Source of the DNA: CAZMNY01 sp964567745
Lineage (GTDB): Bacteria > Planctomycetota > Planctomycetia > Pirellulales > Pirellulaceae
DNA: 64,000 nt
Reading direction: 5' to 3'
Assembly (NCBI GenBank): GCA_964567745.1
Contig: CAZMNY010000020.1
Coordinates: 76,847 to 140,846, forward strand
Program-made: the position numbers and the translations under genes
Notes under the pieces: model-generated
Told to the model about the DNA's origin: nothing
The model's input: only the letters and a program-made list of their open reading frames with translations
Databases searched by the model: none
Part shown: in pieces, positions 9,858 through 18,433 of the stretch
Position numbering within the stretch: position 1 is the stretch's first letter
Layout: every line of letters starts with the position of its first letter

Positions 9858-10222
9858 GCCGTTGGCTCTCCGTCCTGTCGCGGTCCGCGACCCTTTGTGT
9901 TCAGCCATTCGTCGGCGATCAGAAGATCTTCGACAACTTCTCCGCGCTGAATTGTTGTGTCGAGGATTCTCGCGACATCATCGACTTGGACTTTGCCGTA
10001 CCAGATCGCTTGCGGGTAGACGACGACAACGGGGCCCAATTCGCATTGGTCCAAGCATCCGCATTTGTTCGCACGAACCGACGCGGTCAGATTGCGATTA
10101 CGTACCTCGGCTTTGAACGCGTGACGCAGTTGTTCTGAGCCGTCGCTATCGCAACAACCTCTAGGGTGCTCTTCGGAGCGGCAATTGCAACAGACAAAAA
10201 TGTGATGGGTCAAAGCTGGCAT
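9854..10222 (-). CDS. Thioredoxin-like [2Fe-2S] ferredoxin
   Basis: A 122-aa protein when started at the ATG at 10222 (MPALTHHIFVCCNCR). It shows the thioredoxin-like [2Fe-2S] ferredoxin pattern: an N-terminal FVCCNCR strand and loop, then KCGCLDQCELGPVVVVYP, which supplies the conserved Cys pair of the cluster, and the tryptophan-tyrosine strand IWYGKV. An additional CC pair lies at residues 23-24. Proteins of this kind carry electrons or sense redox state in the cytosol. The stop codon overlaps the trkA start by ATGA, so it appears translationally coupled to the K+ uptake genes, which is unusual. A longer upstream start is possible but lacks support. Confidence 0.85.
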   Translation of the reverse strand: MPALTHHIFVCCNCRSEEHPRGCCDSDGSEQLRHAFKAEVRNRNLTASVRANKCGCLDQCELGPVVVVYPQAIWYGKVQVDDVARILDTTIQRGEVVEDLLIADEWLNTKGRGPRQDGEPTA

Positions 10223-10635
10223 CAAAGCCCTAGCATTGAAAAATTGCGACGGCGTAAGGCGGCCGGATCGCGCGTTTGGAAAGTTTGAATGCGTTTCGCC
10301 TGAAAGCGAATTTGGAGCCTCGTTTGAGGGCCAATGTTCAAAAATCAAGGCAGGTATTCTATGGCGTTTGAGGCTTCGCTCCAAGCGTACCTCGCACTGG
10401 GCACCGCCGTGACGCGTTGCGTGCGTTCGTTTTGATTGAAATGCCCATTTGGGCGGTCAATTCGCGCCACTCCATCAAACTCTGCCAATCACATCAGACA
10501 GACCAATGGCTCGCTTGACAAATCTCGCGGCCCCTTGTCCTTTACGCGGAACAAGCTCCAATGAACGGACGTATTGAAAGGGGAGCGTGACGACCTCCGA
10601 CTCCAAGTTTTCCGAGAATCGCGAGCCAGGGAACC
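10223..10635. other. Intergenic region between divergent genes
   Basis: About 410 bp between the minus-strand ferredoxin operon and the plus-strand gene at 10636. It should hold both promoters. I see no RNA gene, repeat or convincing small open frame here. Confidence 0.4.
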
Positions 10636-11298
10636 ATGTCGTTCGAGTGGGAATATCCGATAGCTGTGCTGGCCCATGGGGGCGGCTACGCGTCGCTCGT
10701 CGACGATACGGTCGAGCCAGCTCGTCATAGCCTCGTCGTACTTTCGGAACTCGACCGAATTGCCGACGTTATGGAGACCTTGGCCATTTTGGGCGCCCCC
10801 AAGTTGATCAAGAACTCGCGCGAATTTCGTTGGCTCTTGGAAAGCTTAAAAGCGCCGGTCGACCATGTCGCATTCGATATTAATCCGGTGGGCGCCGAGG
10901 CAAATCCGGCATTTGTTCTTTCCGTTGGGGAGCTGTTGGCCGACCATTTGCCAAGCGACTATTCGCCCTGGAACTACCCCGTCTTTCTGCTTGAGATTGA
11001 AGACGGGTTCGTCAGCATTACGGGGCAACGTGAAAGCTCGGACGACTTGCACGCGATCACCGTGTTTCGAAGCGAAGAAAAGGCGAATGCCTATAACGCC
11101 GCAATTGGAGGGGGCGGCTCGCTCTGCGAGATAAAGAATCTGGCCGCAGCCGTCAGCTTTTTCAAAGCCATGAAGGAAACGATCGATGCGGTGGCGCTTG
11201 ATCCGATCATCGAAGACGGAACCTGCCAAACCCCGCACTGCTTCTCACTCGACACCTTGCTGACAAAATATCTGGTTGAAGAACAGCCCGATTCTTAG
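10636..11298 (+). CDS. Hypothetical cytosolic protein
   Basis: A 220-aa acidic protein with AGGGA four bases before the ATG. It has no signal peptide or membrane segment. Visible features are a run of alternating alpha/beta character, a glycine cluster (AIGGGGSLCEIK near residue 160) and a C-terminal segment with two Cys (TCQTPHCF). I do not recognise a family. It stands alone between the ferredoxin/trk operon and a pair of small CTAG-bounded elements that begin 49 bp after its stop. Confidence 0.6.
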   Translation: MSFEWEYPIAVLAHGGGYASLVDDTVEPARHSLVVLSELDRIADVMETLAILGAPKLIKNSREFRWLLESLKAPVDHVAFDINPVGAEANPAFVLSVGELLADHLPSDYSPWNYPVFLLEIEDGFVSITGQRESSDDLHAITVFRSEEKANAYNAAIGGGGSLCEIKNLAAAVSFFKAMKETIDAVALDPIIEDGTCQTPHCFSLDTLLTKYLVEEQPDS

Positions 11299-11346
11299 TC
11301 AATGTTGTGGGTCGTCCTAGATTGTCACGTGCTCGTGAGCGAGCAC

Positions 11347-11454
11347 CTAGTGCTGTGTTACAGCTTGGAATTGGGATCGACAATTCGTTTGGTCAACGCC
11401 CGCCACGGCGAATCGGGTGCGGCACCCTAAGACTAAGTCCTAACGCAGCGCTAG
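11347..11454 (+). mobile_element. Family B CTAG-bounded MITE-like element, copy B1
   Basis: A 108-bp non-coding element with CTAG at both ends. Its terminal inverted repeats are imperfect (CTAGTGCTGTGTTAC against CTAGCGCTGCGTTAG-like on the other side). It matches copies B2 and B3 over its full length with about five differences, mostly near the right end. Its right CTAG is also the left CTAG of the family A copy that follows, so two elements sit back to back. Confidence 0.85.
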
Positions 11455-11559
11455 TGCAGCGTCAACACTAAGAATTAGGATCCCAGTGTTTGTATCGTAC
11501 GCCGCCAAGTCAAGTTACGCCGAAGCCAACCCCCATTTTTGGAGTTGACGCGGCACTAG
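11451..11559 (+). mobile_element. Family A CTAG-bounded MITE-like element, copy A2
   Basis: A 109-bp element, about 98% identical to A1 in inverted orientation and about 96% identical to A3 in the same orientation. It runs from CTAGTGCAGCGTCAAC to the inverse of CTAGTGCCGCGTCAAC. It shares four bases (CTAG at 11451-11454) with copy B1. Confidence 0.85.
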
Positions 11560-11850
11560 GGTGTTACTCGGTGAATAAGATTAACGGCTAACACCATTGC
11601 CGCTCGTCCCTTTCTCGTGTCCATGACGTGTTGTCGCTGGGGTTGGCTAAGTGGATCAGCGTTGCGCGGTCCACTTTGCCAGCTGCTCCCAACTCAGCTG
11701 ATCGCGACCGACTCGGTCGCCGCAAAAAAAAACGCGATTCGACTGACGAAAAACGAGACGACAACGGCTGACAAAAGGGCTAAACTGAATGGAGCTGGCC
11801 CGCGTTTCGATTCACATGTCTGTCGCCGATCAAAGCCAAAGAGGCCTGCG

Positions 11851-12537
11851 TTGTTGGTCGATTTTCTTCAAGCCTTGGGAATGCTCTTCCTGATTCTCTG
11901 CCCCTTTGGCGGTGCCATCATGACGGGCGTTTGGATCCTTCGTCCGATCGACAAATCGGCCAAGCGATTCCGCCGACCGACGCGATTTACGATTCTCGAT
12001 TTCTTTGGGCTCGTGTTTCTGGTGCAGTTGCCCATGGCGTTGACGCTGGGGCTCGTGCCTCGTCGCGAGCCGGCGATTTTTTGGGCGTTCCTGATTGTCG
12101 GTTGGGCTGTGTCGACGGCCGTCTGGGCGACCGCGGTCAAGACGTTTTCTAATGCCGGAATCGAAGATGTCTGGGATCGGGCGATCCTTGTCTTTTACGT
12201 CTTGCCCATGGCCTACTTCGGCACGTTTGCGGTGGTGATCATCGCGATGGTTTTGGTCGCCATGCCGGCCGGTACGGTCTTGACTTGGCTGGGCCGTCTC
12301 GGAGGCGAAGTCCTTCTTGTCTGCGGAGTCATCTATGCAGGCCGGCTCGCAAAGCGCGTGGCACCCGACGGTTGGCAGTACAACGCGAGCGAAGGTTCGC
12401 CGTTTGCCTTGCCCGGCGCAAAAAAGAGTGAGCCGGATCCGGCCGTTGTTGTACAGCAGATCGAAAGCTACCGCTCACAGCAACAATCAGCGGCCGAAGG
12501 CGTCGACAGCCTATTCCGCGGCCCGTCGATCGATTGA
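11851..12537 (+). CDS. Polytopic membrane protein of unknown function
   Basis: A 228-aa protein when started at the TTG at 11851, which has AGAGG about six bases upstream. The frame is open further upstream to a GTG at 11617, but that part reads like non-coding sequence (rich in Arg, Thr and Lys with no structure), so I prefer the shorter form; the ATG at 11881 is another option. There are about five hydrophobic segments (residues about 8-30, 46-66, 73-94, 108-135, 138-158) and a hydrophilic C-terminal tail of 50-60 residues rich in Gln, Ser and Pro. No family is recognised. It is flanked by family A/B elements on both sides. Confidence 0.6.
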   Translation: MLVDFLQALGMLFLILCPFGGAIMTGVWILRPIDKSAKRFRRPTRFTILDFFGLVFLVQLPMALTLGLVPRREPAIFWAFLIVGWAVSTAVWATAVKTFSNAGIEDVWDRAILVFYVLPMAYFGTFAVVIIAMVLVAMPAGTVLTWLGRLGGEVLLVCGVIYAGRLAKRVAPDGWQYNASEGSPFALPGAKKSEPDPAVVVQQIESYRSQQQSAAEGVDSLFRGPSID

Positions 12538-12594
12538 GCTTCGGCTCGTTTTTTCATCGCAAAACGGAAGAGCATGGTATCGATGCTCGTGCGG

Positions 12595-12702
12595 CTAGTG
12601 CTGTGTTACAGCTTGGAATTGGGATCGACAATTCGTTTGGTCAACGCCCGCCACGGCGAATCGGGTGCGCCACCCTAAAACTAAGGCGTAACGCAGCACT
12701 AG
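12595..12702 (+). mobile_element. Family B CTAG-bounded MITE-like element, copy B2
   Basis: A 108-bp element bounded by CTAG. By my reading it is identical base for base to copy B3 (48630-48737), 36 kb away. Its terminal inverted repeats are CTAGTGCTGTGTTAC and CTAGTGCTGCGTTAC. It lies 57 bp past the stop of the membrane protein gene. No open frame fits inside it. Confidence 0.88.
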
Positions 12703-12885
12703 CAAGTTTTTCTAGACCGTATGGACAGGATGACTTGAATGAATGCTTCTCTTTCCATCATCATGTCGAGCCCGTCCAACAGCGGCGCGACGATCCAACC
12801 GTAGACCGCAAATCAATCTGTCGCGGTACTTCGGCGCTGCAATTCAAGTTGCCTCTCTAGTGAATCCGCGTCGCAACGTGCGTCG

Positions 12886-13224
12886 CTAGCCCAGCAACGC
12901 GGCGGCCAGGATGATGGCGATGCCGAGAATCATGCAGCCGATGATGATTCCCAAGGCCACGTTCTGGTCTTCTTCTATTTCTTTACGCACCGAGAACGGC
13001 GCGATCTTGACGACGACGACAAGGCAGACTCCGAACAGAAGCAAGCCGATCACGGTGAAGACGACGGACAAGATCACTGGACCAATCAGGTCGGCCTTTA
13101 GATCGAATCCTGCCGAGGCCCCCGAGTCTACTGGCCCTTGAGCCGCCGCCATACTGGCGCAGACCAAGATCGCCGCAAGACATACGATCGCTTTCAACGG
13201 GGCTCGTCGCATCAATCCCATCAT
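12886..13224 (-). CDS. DUF350-family small membrane protein
   Basis: A 112-aa protein with AGGGAGAG six bases before the ATG. Residues 1-29 form a cleavable-looking signal (RRAPLKAIVCLAAILVCASMAAA shortened here to its hydrophobic core ending in AAA). Two hydrophobic helices follow at about 46-70 and 88-111, separated by an EIEEDQNVALG loop. The EEDxNxAlgI pattern and the helix arrangement fit DUF350 (YjfL-like). This family often co-occurs with DUF4178 proteins in membrane-stress loci; here the DUF4178 gene lies upstream in the same direction. The function is unknown. Confidence 0.72.
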   Translation of the reverse strand: MMGLMRRAPLKAIVCLAAILVCASMAAAQGPVDSGASAGFDLKADLIGPVILSVVFTVIGLLLFGVCLVVVVKIAPFSVRKEIEEDQNVALGIIIGCMILGIAIILAAALLG

Positions 13225-13348
13225 TTCAAACTCTCCCTATTTATTTGCTCGCTAGTGTTCTTTGGCTATTCGATCTATCGTGGTTTCGCGCTAACGACGC
13301 ATGGCCCGACTCGAATTCTGTCGTTTTGCGTTGAGCAGTGTAGCTAAC

Positions 13349-13543
13349 TTACTTTCCGAATCCCCATCCACCGCCGCCATAATACCCGTGACGACTGCGG
13401 CTCGAACTGTTGGCGGAGCGGATGGCCTTAATCGTCGGCACCGATTCACGCGTTCGCGTCCCTATCTCCATTCCCAGCAATGAGAATGTTAGGTAGGAGC
13501 CGATCAAAAGCCCGCCGGCGCCCAAATAAATAAATTTCCACAT
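13349..13543 (-). CDS. 64-aa membrane peptide with Gly/Tyr-rich tail
   Basis: A short gene with GAGG five bases before its ATG. It codes for one N-terminal transmembrane segment (YLGAGGLLIGSYLTFSLLG, residues 6-24), a linker and a C-terminal Ser/Arg then Gly/Tyr/Trp-rich tail ending GYYGGGGWGFGK. It sits between the DUF4178 and DUF350 genes on the same strand with gaps of about 100-125 bp, which together with the ribosome site argues that it is real. The tail recalls the C-terminal Gly/aromatic tails of some proteins linked with DUF4178. Function unknown. Confidence 0.6.
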   Translation of the reverse strand: MWKFIYLGAGGLLIGSYLTFSLLGMEIGTRTRESVPTIKAIRSANSSSRSRHGYYGGGGWGFGK

Positions 13544-13647
13544 GTGAGCCTCACGAAGTGATCGCCGTTGTGCCGTCTTAATCAGCCGAACGACAATTTA
13601 GCTTGGGTTTCTAAATGGAACTATATGCATTGCGTGTTAAATCGAGA

Positions 13648-15540
13648 CTAACTAGACGACGCCATATCGCTTTGCGACCAACGCCGCGCCTCGAACGATA
13701 AGTGATGAATACCGATCGCGGCGGGCCAAAGCCCGAGTAGGATCAGCACCGCCAGCCAGTTGCTAACGACCGGCGTCCCCTGCTTGATTTCCACGTTGAT
13801 TGTGCGTGTCTTGTCGACGCTTTTCTGAAAGCGAAACTTGCTCTGCAGCGTATACGTGCCGGCCGGCATCGAGGTGATGTACTTCGTTCGCTTCTTCCCC
13901 TTGCCAGCCTGATTCTGCTTCACTCCGGCGGTAAACGGATACAGCTTCTTCGATTTCTCATGGTAGAAGCCGCCCTCAAGGTAAACCCAACGACTCGACT
14001 CGCCCGTGGTGATTGTCATCTGAACATTTCGCGCCCCCTTCAGCTCGAACGGCTTCGAGTACTGAGTCGTTGCATCATTGATGGGGACGCTAAAATTGAC
14101 CGTGGCGACTTTCGCTCGAGGGCTCATGGCGAACACCAGCAATCCGGCGACGAGCACACAGCAAAATAAAATGAGCGCGTGCTTATAGGTATGCTTGTGG
14201 TCGTAAGGTTGATTCGGCGCGATCGAGGCTGGTCTGGCCAGCCCCTTCAATTGAAACGCTTCTTCAATCTCTTCAACGGGAACGTATTCGCCCAGCGTAT
14301 AATTCACTTCGTGACTTTGCGGCCCGTTTTTCCGAACATTGATGGACTCCTCGCGGGAAAGCATAAGCGGAGGTCGCACGTAATCCGTCGCGCCGACTTG
14401 CTCGCCGTTTTCCACCTTCCAATAGAACTCGCCGTAAACCGCAGTGACGACCGGCTTCGAACGTTCAAAAGCGCGGTACTGTTTATCTTGGTAATACGCC
14501 GTGCGGAGGAATGCGCGAACGTCGCCAGCCGAGACGGGCTCGCCAAGCGTCCAATGATCTTGACTGTGGACAAGCCAGTGGAACGGTTGACGGGGCGTGT
14601 AGAGCAAGTACTCGCACCAAGGGAACTCGACGTAGCCGGCGCGAACTTTCCGCTGCATGAATCCGATCACCGTGTATTCGCGCTCGCGCAGCGTCCCTTT
14701 CGAGCCGAGCGGAATGACCGGCGTGACTTTTTGGTTGTTGAGCTTGTGCAGAAACTTCAGAGCGCTGTTGTCCTCGATGTCGAGCAGCGAATCGCAATAG
14801 GGACATGCGATCCGCTCGGAGTCGCTCGGCGCATGTAGCTCAAGCGAGCCTCCGCAGTTCGGACACGTGACGCCTTGGCTCTCGACCGATGTCGGCACGT
14901 CTTCGCGAGCCTCGGCGTACTGTAGGCCCAATCGTTCAATGGGAAACTCACCGCCGTAGAACAATGTCGGCGGCGAGTCGGAACCGTCGAGCGTGGCGAA
15001 TCGCTTGCGGGGGCCTTGCAAGTCCGCGTACGCATGCCGTTCTCCGGGCGTAAACGACGTTGGGATTTCACCTTGGGCAGAAATTAACTCGGCTTCGCCG
15101 ACCTCGACGACCTTCATGCGTCCCGCGGAAGGGATGAGTATTTCGTCTTCGATATTGAGTTGATCTAAGGGCGGTACGGCGTGGCCTTCGGGCAGAGTCT
15201 TCCGAAATGTCAGGTAGTAGCGACCTTGTGACTCCGCTAGCCAGCCCCATCGCTCGCCGCCATCGAATGCGATATACCACTCGTCCCAGATTCCACCCGC
15301 GGCGTGGCGGTATTGAGTGCGACCGGTGATCTCAAACCGCGAGCCCTTGACTTCCCCTTCGACGCCAACTTCTAGCGGCGATTCGGTCTGAACGAGATCG
15401 GCGACTTTTCCATACGTCTCCAGTTTTCCATCGGCTCGACCGACGATGCTGCTGCAACTCTCGCAGACCACGACCAACGAATTGGCCGCGTTGAATTCAA
15501 TCTCCGCGCCGCACATTGGACAGGATCCTTGAAGTCCCAT
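13648..15540 (-). CDS. DUF4178 protein with two zinc ribbons and two DUF4178 repeats
   Basis: A 630-aa protein. I chose the ATG at 15540 because GGGAGAGGAC lies just before it and the first zinc ribbon then begins at residue 7; an in-frame start 24 bases upstream would include the ribosome site. Zinc ribbon 1 uses C7, C10, C26 and C29; ribbon 2 uses C226, C229, C246 and C249. A DUF4178-type domain follows each (about 53-165 and 275-385), with the WDEWYIAFDGG and YVEFPWCEYLLY strands. A transmembrane helix lies near 450-470, a beta-sandwich-like region after it, and a second helix near the C terminus. It is the first gene of a group with the 64-aa peptide and the DUF350 protein, suggesting a membrane-linked role in envelope stress; that is inference. 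Confidence 0.82.
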   Translation of the reverse strand: MGLQGSCPMCGAEIEFNAANSLVVVCESCSSIVGRADGKLETYGKVADLVQTESPLEVGVEGEVKGSRFEITGRTQYRHAAGGIWDEWYIAFDGGERWGWLAESQGRYYLTFRKTLPEGHAVPPLDQLNIEDEILIPSAGRMKVVEVGEAELISAQGEIPTSFTPGERHAYADLQGPRKRFATLDGSDSPPTLFYGGEFPIERLGLQYAEAREDVPTSVESQGVTCPNCGGSLELHAPSDSERIACPYCDSLLDIEDNSALKFLHKLNNQKVTPVIPLGSKGTLREREYTVIGFMQRKVRAGYVEFPWCEYLLYTPRQPFHWLVHSQDHWTLGEPVSAGDVRAFLRTAYYQDKQYRAFERSKPVVTAVYGEFYWKVENGEQVGATDYVRPPLMLSREESINVRKNGPQSHEVNYTLGEYVPVEEIEEAFQLKGLARPASIAPNQPYDHKHTYKHALILFCCVLVAGLLVFAMSPRAKVATVNFSVPINDATTQYSKPFELKGARNVQMTITTGESSRWVYLEGGFYHEKSKKLYPFTAGVKQNQAGKGKKRTKYITSMPAGTYTLQSKFRFQKSVDKTRTINVEIKQGTPVVSNWLAVLILLGLWPAAIGIHHLSFEARRWSQSDMASSS

Positions 15541-15659
15541 GTCCTCTCCCTTTGTTGAACCCAATCAACCGTCTTGCCGCCGCCGAGCCGTTAGTCCATC
15601 TGCGTTTGGCAATTCCTATCACGCCGCAGCGTGCAATACAAGATACATGCAAACACTCG

Positions 15660-16907
15660 TCAAATCTTGGCGCCTTGCTGCAAAACTTGATCGTACACGC
15701 TGACAAGCGTCTTCTGCGCCGTTAACCAATCGCCACCCGACTCGACTCGCCGTCTCGCTGCGCCGGCTAGCGCCCTCGCAAGCCCCTCTTCATCCATCAG
15801 GCGGAACACCGCGTCCTTGATGGCTTTGCCCGAACCGGCTCGCACCAAGATCGACTCAGTTTCGTTGTCGACTAACTCCCGGACGACCTCCAAATCACTT
15901 GCGACAAGAGGCACTCCGCTCGCCATCGCCTCGAGAACCTTAAGCGGACAACAGCCTTGCTTTGTGTTGCGATCATTTTTCGTCAACGGCGCAAGGATGA
16001 CATGAGATTGATGGTGTAGGTCAGCCAACTCGATTCGCGACACCGGAGGCAGCCGAGTCAACCGATCAAACACGCCCAAGTCGTACGCCAGATTATCGAG
16101 CCACTTTCGCTGTCGCGGTCGAGCCGGTCCGACGACCGTCAACTTGGCGGGGCGATCTCGGTTGATCAACGCCAATGCTTCCACCGCGTGCCCCACACCC
16201 TGCCAGGCGGTCAACCCACCGCAATAGAGCAGCTCGATGTCGTCGCCGCCACTCGGGTAATCCAGTTCTGCTTTCGGTTGGAAGATCGAAAGATCGACGC
16301 CGTTGCGAATGACCGTCACCTTTTCAATCGGCACGCCCAAACTAGCGAGATGTCGGGCATTGACGTCGCTCACCGTGACAATGCGGTCCGCCGCCGCAAG
16401 GCAAACCTGCTCTTGGTGACGCAGCTTCGTCAGTAATTCACGATCTTCCGCAACCTGCGGATAGTGGTATTTCAGTTCAATCGACGGGAGTCCATTCACC
16501 TCGTAGATCAGCTGGTTACAGAAATCAGTTTTGTTCTTGGCGACCGGATAGCCCTCGAAAACGGAACGGAAATGAAATACGTCGAACGGCCCCTCACGCT
16601 CGGTGGATTCAATCAATTGACGCCATAGCTGAATTCGGAAGTGCCCCACTCGTTCGAATAAGTGGGCGCCTTCGGCGAGAATCGGACGGTGATCAATTTG
16701 ATCGATTGGCATCTCACAAAGACCGGTCTCGTCTGGAATCGGGGCGACGGTAAAAAGCGTTACGTCGCCATATTGCCTTCCAAGAGCAGAGACAAACGAC
16801 TCGATGTGAGTCGCCGCGCCCTTGGGCGAAGGAAACCGATCGAACGACGCGTAGGCCAACCTAGGGGCGGTATTGGCTGCGTTGCTTGGCGCATGGGAAG
16901 CGGTCAA
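15660..16907 (-). CDS. Family 4 glycosyltransferase
   Basis: A 415-aa GT-B fold glycosyltransferase of family GT4. The N-terminal domain begins with ASFDRFPSPKGAATHI, the usual first strand and nucleotide loop. The C-terminal domain shows VIRNGVDLSIF, LLYCGGLTAWQGVGHAVEAL and the KVLEAMASGVPLVASDLEVVREL acceptor/donor motif, in which the E-x7-E type signature lies. It likely transfers a sugar from a nucleotide donor during surface polysaccharide or lipid-glycan synthesis in the cytosol. The start is a TTG with a GGAAGAG-like site about ten bases upstream. It points away from the plus-strand glycan genes further right. Confidence 0.88.
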   Translation of the reverse strand: MTASHAPSNAANTAPRLAYASFDRFPSPKGAATHIESFVSALGRQYGDVTLFTVAPIPDETGLCEMPIDQIDHRPILAEGAHLFERVGHFRIQLWRQLIESTEREGPFDVFHFRSVFEGYPVAKNKTDFCNQLIYEVNGLPSIELKYHYPQVAEDRELLTKLRHQEQVCLAAADRIVTVSDVNARHLASLGVPIEKVTVIRNGVDLSIFQPKAELDYPSGGDDIELLYCGGLTAWQGVGHAVEALALINRDRPAKLTVVGPARPRQRKWLDNLAYDLGVFDRLTRLPPVSRIELADLHHQSHVILAPLTKNDRNTKQGCCPLKVLEAMASGVPLVASDLEVVRELVDNETESILVRAGSGKAIKDAVFRLMDEEGLARALAGAARRRVESGGDWLTAQKTLVSVYDQVLQQGAKI

Positions 16908-17146
16908 ATCGATGCGTCTCTTCCAATTTCACGACGGGGTCGCATAGTTACACTCTTACTCGCAATGTTGGCGGTTGACGAGTAGGATCACAAGCCGTGT
17001 ATCACTGGCAAGTTGGGTGTAAGATTACGGTCCCGTGTATCGAAACGCGAACTTACTTTTCTTTTGCGCCCAGATTCACGGCAGATTCACGGCAGGTTCC
17101 GCCTAGCAACCGCCGCCCGCACGCTCCATTAAATAGGGATCATGCC

Positions 17147-17959
17147 ATGCCCGTCATTTGCCCCGTTCGATTGCCCGCGTATTCGCTTAGCGTTGTTCTC
17201 GGCGCCGCCTGTCTGATGTTCGCGGGTTGCGGCGGCGAGCCGCAAGTGGAGGAGCTGACGCTGCCTGAAGAGAATCGAGCGACGGTCAACAGCCCAACGC
17301 CGGATTCGGAGAAAACGGAAGCATCAACGACTGAAACGTCGACGACCGAAACACCGACGGGGAAGTCGGCTGCTAAGGCGAGCGGGAATGAGGGCGAGGC
17401 GGGCGCGAAGTTCAAGCCGCTCGGCGGCAAGGTGAAGTTCAAGGCCGAGAACGGCGATACAGCATTCTCGTTCAAGCCGGCTGACAACGGCGCCAAGCTT
17501 GTCGATGGAAGTGAAAAAGAACTGGCTCGTTTCACGGTCAAGCCAGATCGGCTGAAAGTCAAGAACCCCGACGATTCGGAAGCTGGAAATATCCGCGTAT
17601 CGGCCGATCGATTCAAGATCGACGATGCGAAGGGTGAGAAAATGTTCGAGCTTCAACGTCAGGCCGACGGCGATTGGAAGCTGGACGACAAGGACGAGAA
17701 ACTCGTCTACAAGATCAAACGCCGCGAGTACGGATACAAAGTCGTGGCGCCCGATGAATCTTCGTTGTTCACAATCAAGCTCAAAACAGGTAAGCTATCG
17801 ATCCGAAATCCGCAGGACGCCACGGTCTACTCGACCAAAGATTCATTTCCTCCTCTTGCGGCAGCCGTGCTTGTTTTAGACAAGATCGAAAGTCAACCGT
17901 TGAGAGCGGGACTTTCGGCTGCGATCGCGTTGGAAGTGGGCGGAAAACAGACTGAGTGA
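17147..17959 (+). CDS. Putative lipoprotein with repeated beta-strand motifs
   Basis: A 270-aa protein started at the ATG at 17147, with AGGGA about eight bases upstream; an in-frame upstream stretch of 50 codons is unlikely to be translated. It begins with a lipoprotein signal ending in the lipobox MFAGC, then a Thr/Glu/Ser-rich linker with ETSTTETPTGKS-type repeats. The rest is a series of short repeated units of the type FTVKPDRLKVKNPDD, IRVSADRFKIDDAKG, FTIKLKTGKLSIRNPQD, which should form a beta barrel or beta-solenoid resembling LURP-one/tubby-like proteins. That fold assignment is tentative. Predicted to be anchored at the envelope. Confidence 0.65.
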   Translation: MPVICPVRLPAYSLSVVLGAACLMFAGCGGEPQVEELTLPEENRATVNSPTPDSEKTEASTTETSTTETPTGKSAAKASGNEGEAGAKFKPLGGKVKFKAENGDTAFSFKPADNGAKLVDGSEKELARFTVKPDRLKVKNPDDSEAGNIRVSADRFKIDDAKGEKMFELQRQADGDWKLDDKDEKLVYKIKRREYGYKVVAPDESSLFTIKLKTGKLSIRNPQDATVYSTKDSFPPLAAAVLVLDKIESQPLRAGLSAAIALEVGGKQTE

Positions 17960-18022
17960 TTGCGAGTGAGATGATTGCGCGTCAAGTGGCCCAATTGAAA
18001 CATTCACTGTAGCTGGAACGCC

Positions 18023-18433
18023 ATGTCCGAAAAACAATGGATGCCGAGTGCCTGCAACGAGTCGTCTGGATTCTTGTTTCGTCACGATTGTTTTCGCCCG
18101 CCGACGGACGAGTGTACAAGGTGCGGCAAGCCGGTGTGCGAGGAACACCACCGCGAGGTCGACAACCAGACCGTCTGCATCGAGTGTGCCAAGCGACGAG
18201 TTAATCGAACCTCATTTAGGACGGCTCGCGGTCGCCAATACTACGATCACTATTACCACGATCCGTATTTCTACGGCGGCTACCATTATCACGGATATCA
18301 CGATGATTGGCGGCGCGATCGATCGTACTACGAATCGATGCACGGCGACCCCAACGATTTTACCGACGCCGATGCGGGCAGCCTGATGGACGCCGGCGAC
18401 GAAGACTTCGAAAACGATATGAGTGAGAGCTGA
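18023..18433 (+). CDS. Small protein with B-box-like zinc site and His/Tyr-rich tail
   Basis: A 136-aa protein. Residues 18-60 contain a Cys/His array of the B-box or cross-brace zinc type (CTRCGKPVCEEHH ... CIECAKRR). From about 72 to 100 the sequence becomes a run of Tyr, His, Asp and Gly (for example YYDHYYHDPYFYGGYHYHGY), and the tail is acidic. There is no signal peptide. It overlaps the following glycosyltransferase gene by 11 bp. Such His/Tyr-rich tracts may bind metal; no function can be assigned. Confidence 0.6.
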   Translation: MSEKQWMPSACNESSGFLFRHDCFRPPTDECTRCGKPVCEEHHREVDNQTVCIECAKRRVNRTSFRTARGRQYYDHYYHDPYFYGGYHYHGYHDDWRRDRSYYESMHGDPNDFTDADAGSLMDAGDEDFENDMSES

